NCBI RefSeq assembly: GCF_016859285.1
Contig: NC_053413.1
Span: 14,113,001 to 14,177,000 of the forward strand
Reading direction: 5' to 3'
From: Xiphias gladius
Lineage: Eukaryota; Chordata; Actinopteri; Istiophoriformes; Xiphiidae
Length of the DNA: 64,000 bases
Shown: piece by piece, positions 62,594 to 64,000 of the stretch
How the letters are laid out: every line of letters starts with the position of its first letter
How positions within the stretch are numbered: the stretch's first letter is position 1
Program-made: the position numbers and the translations under genes
The notes under the pieces: model-generated
Seen by the model: only the letters and a program-made list of their open reading frames with translations
Told to the model about the DNA's origin: nothing
The model's database searches: none

Positions 62594-64000
62594 GTAAGTG
62601 CAAAAAATACATCTCTTTATTTAAACCACCACATTCGTTGTTCCAAAAGGCAGTAATTGGATTGCTACCGTCTACGTTTTATTGCTGTTATTTGAGAAAT
62701 ATTTAGCCTATATTTTCTACTATTGTCCGATCGGATGGCTGAGACTGTACGGGATGTAATAACGGATGCGAGGCCTATTAGAGAATTCCCAGAAATAAAA
62801 GTGAGTTGTTGTTTTTTTTTTTCGTTTTTTTGTTTTTTTCCCCATTGGCGGCGTGTTGTTGGCCTATAACAATACTGCAATGATTTTATTTTAATCGAAT
62901 TAATTACCGACCAAAACACTGAACAGTCGTATGCGGTGCATTCGGCGTGACAAGCCTCTGATGTTCGGCTTTGACAACAACGGCGCTATGGCCTCCGACG
63001 ACGACGATAAAACAAAAATGACACGACCTGCTCCGACGTCCGCGGCTGCGAGGACGACCGGGTCCAGGCGTTTTTCGAGGCTTCGCCGGGTTATTTGGGG
63101 ATCTGGCCGGGAGGAGGAGGGGGAGGAGGGGGGGGGGGGTTTATTCCGACGAAGAGTGGATATTTCAAAGCTCTGCTCGTGGTCCCGGCACAATCTCTCG
63201 ACGAGGCGACAACATTTTCACCTTTAAATAAACGGCAGCCGAAGGGAGCTTTCAAAGTCTCCGAAGGTCCATTCACACAACGCTCGGACGCAGGTTAGCC
63301 CAGGATATTAGCTTAACGGCATAAACTGTGCTGAAGGCCAAGTGTAGATAAGAGATTCGTAGAGGGGGAAAAAAAACAAAAAAAAAAAAACATGCATGCA
63401 GAAACCACAAGATAAAAACTCTGCTGTAGAGGACAAGTTAACGTCTGAAAAACTACCCCAAGCTCCGAATTTATAATAAAAAATGAGGCGAATTAATAAT
63501 TGTACAGTTGGATATCTCGTCCTGGCTGGTTTGACATGAGGAAAAAAGCTCCCAGACCCTCAGCAGCTCACAAAAACGACAGAATCCTTGACAATTCAAG
63601 ATTTTTTAAAAATGTGGTTGTCATGCAGCACAAGTGTTATATTCTGTGGAAAAATATCTGTAGGCTGTTGAGGCTTTTTATGCTTTTAAAATATCGAATG
63701 TATTAATGTATTAATTTGGGAAAAAAAAATTAACCAAGCCAGCAATTAATAGCCTATCAATTGTATCTTTTTACACGCGTTGTTTTGTAAATGTAAAGTC
63801 TGCAATTGACGATAATAATTCTTATCATAATAATGATAATTACAGAAACTATTTAATCCTAAATTTGATCACAGTAATAATCATGGATTGTTTATTCCCT
63901 ATAGTCTTGCATTGAAAGCCAATGCGTAGCTATGTGGTATATCAAGATTGTAACAAATAATTTTATGAGCTGTAAATTAACCTAAGGAAATCTTATTTAG

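Larger units (their letters stand above)
60799..64000. other. Intergenic, right flank
   Basis: Homopolymer A/T runs, TTTA repeats near 61795-61812, (CA)n, the exon candidate at 62531-62593, and a short CpG-rich block at 62930-63300 that may be promoter sequence for it. Nothing else is supported. Confidence 0.45.

Noticed and set aside
62931..63227. 98-residue + strand frame and its minus-strand counterparts
   Set aside because: CpG-rich, Arg/Gly-rich low-complexity DNA; no splice pattern or family match, more likely promoter sequence.

Overview
The window is nuclear DNA of a ray-finned (teleost) fish. The evidence is split genes with GT-AG introns of about 0.1-2.4 kb, protein sequences of recognisable vertebrate families, long (GT)n and (GA)n microsatellites, and several short repeats of kinds common in percomorph genomes. 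No prokaryotic, phage or CRISPR signal is present. All exon borders below were read by hand: each junction has GT/AG ends and the reading frame carries through every exon of the five main models.

Layout, left to right. 1-13 kb is mostly intergenic. It holds a GC-rich, microsatellite-bearing promoter-like block (1.05-2.56 kb), a second GC-rich block (8.36-9.01 kb) with a short minus-strand first coding exon, and two copies of a dispersed AGTACTTAAGTA-type repeat. 13.2-16.9 kb: parl (+), mitochondrial inner-membrane rhomboid protease, 10 exons. 18.8-21.0 kb: extl2 (-), exostosin-like glycosyltransferase, 5 coding exons. 21.4-25.1 kb: an intact aldo-keto reductase (+), 7 coding exons plus an upstream exon, divergently arranged with extl2. 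27.7-28.8 kb: a 5'-truncated, stop-bearing duplicate of that reductase. Between the reductase and its copy lie a fish-type MITE fragment and a possible solo LTR; a palindromic MITE follows the copy. 33.9-48.5 kb: rc3h1 (Roquin-1, -), 19 coding exons, with a 3'UTR of about 1.9 kb or more and a non-coding 5' exon. 49.6-60.8 kb: a KIAA1614-like gene (+), 9 coding exons, ending in a PDZ-like fold and lying head-to-head with rc3h1. 60.8-64 kb: intergenic, with one isolated, well-formed first-coding-exon candidate on the + strand.

The genes are independent housekeeping or regulatory loci, not a pathway: mitochondrial proteolysis, heparan-sulfate linkage synthesis, carbonyl reduction, mRNA decay and ubiquitin control, and an uncharacterised PDZ-like protein. 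The most interesting point is that the presumed rc3h1 3'UTR contains a hairpin matching the constitutive decay element (CDE) that Roquin proteins themselves bind (34,606-34,620), plus a second weaker match, which suggests autoregulation. Other points worth attention are an in-frame upstream start for the reductase, a 5-nt coding first exon in extl2, the decayed reductase copy, and a repeat family with an expanded internal tandem array present in introns of both rc3h1 and the KIAA1614-like gene.
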